From Bacteroidota bacterium (lineage in GTDB: Bacteria; Bacteroidota; Bacteroidia; Bacteroidales; ML635J-15), in assembly GCA_029558535.1 (NCBI GenBank), contig JAKQEK010000152.1:46346-110345 (forward strand): 64,000 nucleotides of DNA, given 5' to 3'. Below, piece by piece: positions 62,032-64,000 of the stretch; the stretch's first letter is position 1; each line of letters begins with the position of its first letter. Under the pieces are notes generated by a model that had not been told where the DNA came from, ran no database searches, and was given only the letters and a program-made list of their open reading frames with translations. The position numbers and the translations under genes were made by a program.

Positions 62032-62292
62032 ATGGAAAAGATCACAGTATATAAACTATCAGATGGCACTTTTATTGAAGATGAGCACAAAGCGGTAGAA
62101 CTTCAAAAGCGGTTGGATATTAAAACCGCTTTGTTGAATTTATGTACGCAACAACTACAAGATGTTGTAGATGACGACAGTATATTTGAGGTTGTTGAAA
62201 TATTGTATGACAAACGCAAAGCTTTTATTTCTGCTTTAACTGGAGATAAATTAGTATCAAAAAATGAATATATATTTGATTCAAAGAGGTAA
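62032..62292 (+). CDS. Small hypothetical protein
   Basis: 86 residues from ATG 62032, which has the usual A-rich start context; an in-frame ATG 18 bases earlier abuts the upstream stop. Helical and acidic, no known motif. It overlaps the next gene by 29 bases in another frame. Confidence 0.45.
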   Translation: MEKITVYKLSDGTFIEDEHKAVELQKRLDIKTALLNLCTQQLQDVVDDDSIFEVVEILYDKRKAFISALTGDKLVSKNEYIFDSKR

Positions 62293-62758
62293 GATTCGAT
62301 CTTACGAAGAGGAAACTAAGAAGGGTATTGATAAAATCCTTTCGTTTGATTACATGGGGTATAGTGAATTTGAGTGGGGAGCTCTGCCCGATTCCTTGAA
62401 AAGAATAAGAAAACGCCTGGCGGATTACAACATAAGGGATTATGATATACAAGGTTTAATTGTTACTGCATTTGCTACTGATGAAATACACAGCATATTA
62501 AGCAGTTGGCTCAATAAGCTGAGTAAAGGAAAAGTAATGTTGAAAGCACCATCCTATTTTAAAATAGACCCCATAGGCCAACATACTAGAGATACTGATT
62601 TTTGGTGGAGCATAGATCAAGATTTTTTTGTATGGGTGAAAAATGAAAGTTTTCAAAACAGGTTTCTCAGTGAAATCTCTCACGTCGATAAAAAAGAGGT
62701 TGAAAGGTTTAGCCTGAAAAGATTGAAAAACTTTTTTGTAAACTTTTTTAAAAAATAA
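62264..62758 (+). CDS. Hypothetical protein with FDYMGxSEFEWGALP motif
   Basis: 164 residues. Residues 28-42 (FDYMGYSEFEWGALP) form a distinctive motif that I recall from uncharacterised phage and bacterial proteins, without a known function. The rest is mixed alpha/beta with a basic C-terminus. Its 29-base overlap with the previous gene suggests coupling. Confidence 0.45.
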   Translation: MNIYLIQRGKIRSYEEETKKGIDKILSFDYMGYSEFEWGALPDSLKRIRKRLADYNIRDYDIQGLIVTAFATDEIHSILSSWLNKLSKGKVMLKAPSYFKIDPIGQHTRDTDFWWSIDQDFFVWVKNESFQNRFLSEISHVDKKEVERFSLKRLKNFFVNFFKK

Positions 62759-62912
62759 AAAATGGTGTGTGCCTGTATAATTTGCAGTTGTAAAACAGAA
62801 GCTGATAAGACAAACAGGAATTTTTAGAAGATACAGGATGTATATCCTATGCCCCCCCAACCCTCCTATAGATAAATAAAAAAATAAGCCGAAAGGCAAA
62901 AAATAGTGCAAA

Positions 62913-63632
62913 ATGAAAGTGAATATCGCAATTCTCTGGCCAAATTTGGCTAGAGCATATGAAATAGCGTTAGCGGGAAACCTTCCTATATCTCTGTATT
63001 ACGATAAGGAAAATTACCCTCAAGCTACTGAAGACTTCAAAATCAAAATTGAACCTCAATTAAACGAGGTTGAATTTTCTTTCAACGAGGGCTTGCAAGT
63101 TCAATTGTGCCCTCCAGAAGATGAGGCAGCAGTTTTAAAGCGATTAAGCTTTTTTAAAAAACAGCCTCCAACAATAGAAGGGATAATAGAAAAAAACAAG
63201 GCATTTACATACGAAGTATTGTCGATGTCCTATATGGCAAAACAGTTGTTGGATAAGGCAACTGAAAAGCTTTATTTGTCTGAAGGTCAGTTGATATGGA
63301 TAGGCAGGATTGCAACAACCATATCTCAGATGGGAGGCCATAATGTTATCGACGTGTCTGCAATGGCGGAAGCTATACATTATGTCTGCACACTAAACGA
63401 AGGATTGTTGCCTTTAATGGGGAGGGAGGAGAATGACAAATTAAAAGAAATCATAAATTTTTGTTTCAACAGCTTGCCAGATGATCGGCAGCACGAATTA
63501 GAACTAACCCTGTTAAGCGACAATGTTTTATTTGATAATATCGCAAAAGTGTTTAGGCTAAAGCGGGAGTTAGGCAGCAAAGAAAACGTATTACGATATT
63601 TTGGTCTTTATAATACAAATCAAGTATTATGA
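62913..63632 (+). CDS. Protein with Mg-chelatase C-terminal-like helical domain
   Basis: 239 residues. Residues 95-175 (TYEVLSMSYMAKQLL, KLYLSEGQLIWIGRIATTI, DVSAMAEAIHYV) resemble the C-terminal helical domain of magnesium chelatase I/ComM-type AAA+ proteins, where an LSxR...RIARTIAD...EAI pattern is typical. The AAA+ ATPase domain itself is absent. The N-terminal 90 residues are unrelated. It could modulate a partner ATPase. A 154-base gap upstream holds a 21-codon Cys-rich frame (62762-62827) and a small GCC-GAAA-GGC hairpin. Confidence 0.4.
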   Translation: MKVNIAILWPNLARAYEIALAGNLPISLYYDKENYPQATEDFKIKIEPQLNEVEFSFNEGLQVQLCPPEDEAAVLKRLSFFKKQPPTIEGIIEKNKAFTYEVLSMSYMAKQLLDKATEKLYLSEGQLIWIGRIATTISQMGGHNVIDVSAMAEAIHYVCTLNEGLLPLMGREENDKLKEIINFCFNSLPDDRQHELELTLLSDNVLFDNIAKVFRLKRELGSKENVLRYFGLYNTNQVL

Positions 63633-63652
63633 AATTAGCTTAAGTTTTTAAT

Positions 63653-64000
63653 ATGTGCGAAGTTGGCAAGAACAAGATTTTCTTGCCAAAGGGCTGCCCT
63701 AAAAAAACAGATAAAATATATTTCAAACATCCGCAATATACGGATATGACATTTAAAGAGTGGTTTAACAACAATCATAAAAATGCCGACCCTCTTACTA
63801 TATCAAATATTGATTGTTCTTATAATATGTTAACTTCGTTGCAAGGGCTAGAGGATCTGGTTAATTTAAGGAGGTTATATTGTTCTAATAATCAAATAAC
63901 ATCATTGCAAGGGATAGAGGGATTGGTTAAATTAGAAGCATTATATTGTTCTAATAATCAAATAACATCATTGCAAGGGATAGAGGGATTGGTTAAATTA
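63653..64000 (+). CDS. Leucine-rich-repeat protein, 3' partial
   Basis: 116 visible codons; the gene runs off the right edge. After a 45-residue head (TFKEWFNNNHKNADPL, similar to the head of the LRR protein at 33910), LRR units of 22 residues begin (LYCSNNQITSLQGIEGLVKL). Two successive units are identical in DNA, so the repeat array has expanded recently. Likely a protein-binding solenoid; whether it ends in the shared family tail cannot be seen. Confidence 0.65.
   Translation, partial: MCEVGKNKIFLPKGCPKKTDKIYFKHPQYTDMTFKEWFNNNHKNADPLTISNIDCSYNMLTSLQGLEDLVNLRRLYCSNNQITSLQGIEGLVKLEALYCSNNQITSLQGIEGLVKL
63875..64000 (+). repeat. 66-base direct repeat inside LRR gene
   Basis: Bases 63875-63940 and 63941-64000 (60 of 66 bases visible) are identical, one LRR unit each. 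The preceding unit is diverged. More copies may lie beyond the edge. Confidence 0.85.

Noticed and set aside
62762..62827. 21-codon frame with CxCxxCxC
   Set aside because: Metal-binding-like, but too short and without a separate start signal or conservation data to call a gene.
1..64000. Search for tRNA, rRNA, CRISPR arrays, insertion sequences and attachment sites
   Set aside because: No T-loop/anticodon arrangements, regular spacer repeats, transposase motifs or terminal inverted repeats were seen by eye; a tRNA scan would be needed to be certain.

Overview
The window looks like part of a large, AT-rich, tailed (T4-like, myovirus-type) phage of a Bacteroidota host. Phage origin is indicated by a gp47/gp46-type recombination nuclease pair, a diverged late-type sigma factor, a gp21/S80-type prohead protease, a Dda-type helicase, a RuvC-fold resolvase, two cell-wall hydrolases and several large virion proteins, packed with short gaps and frequent 4-11 base overlaps. 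A Bacteroidota host is suggested by SprB-like and DDGSC-type extracellular repeats in the virion proteins, by A-rich translation starts with little Shine-Dalgarno signal, and by about ten intergenic copies of the Bacteroidota promoter (TTG, about 20 bases, TAnnTTTG). I saw no rRNA, tRNA or CRISPR array, and no stretch over 300 bases lacks a gene.

Layout. 1-8001: three forward virion (tail/baseplate) genes, the first cut by the left edge. 7998-10649: a reverse-strand, fibre-like protein with a signal peptide. 10730-22325: a forward block with RuvC-like resolvase, PD-(D/E)XK nuclease, GMP reductase-like enzyme, Mre11/Rad50-like pair, sigma factor, membrane proteins and a putative virion protein. 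22326-26606: mixed-strand small genes, then an amidase and a glucosaminidase. 26611-30632: a unit with its own promoter that encodes a small nucleotidyltransferase, a Hen1-type RNA 2'-O-methyltransferase and a stand-alone Pnkp-type RNA ligase. 30638-32063: reverse-strand genes including the prohead protease. 32252-43971: accessory region with a UVR-motif protein, a decayed methyltransferase, a family of leucine-rich-repeat and related proteins sharing a C-terminal tail, the Dda-like helicase, a MoxR ATPase/VWA-metallopeptidase pair, a PD-(D/E)XK nuclease, a zinc metallopeptidase and a possible primase-like protein. 44074-49407: small hypothetical, DNA-binding, zinc-finger, membrane and secreted proteins. 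49439-63632: a DNA-processing region with SNF2-type ATPase, ParB-like protein, zinc-ribbon protein, adenine methyltransferase, a methyltransferase-SNF2 fusion and a DUF262 protein. 63653 to the end: another leucine-rich-repeat gene with exact 66-base repeats, cut by the right edge.

How it fits together. The recombination nucleases, resolvase, Dda helicase and sigma factor fit replication, recombination and late transcription. The amidase and glucosaminidase fit lysis. The protease and large proteins fit virion assembly. The most notable system is the Hen1 plus split Pnkp-ligase unit: in bacteria these parts belong to one RNA-repair machine that seals and 2'-O-methylates cleaved tRNAs, so the phage unit is a good candidate for countering host anticodon nucleases. 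The second notable set is the tail-sharing protein family, which I do not recognise as a described family. Functions below come from motifs read by eye; no database search was run.
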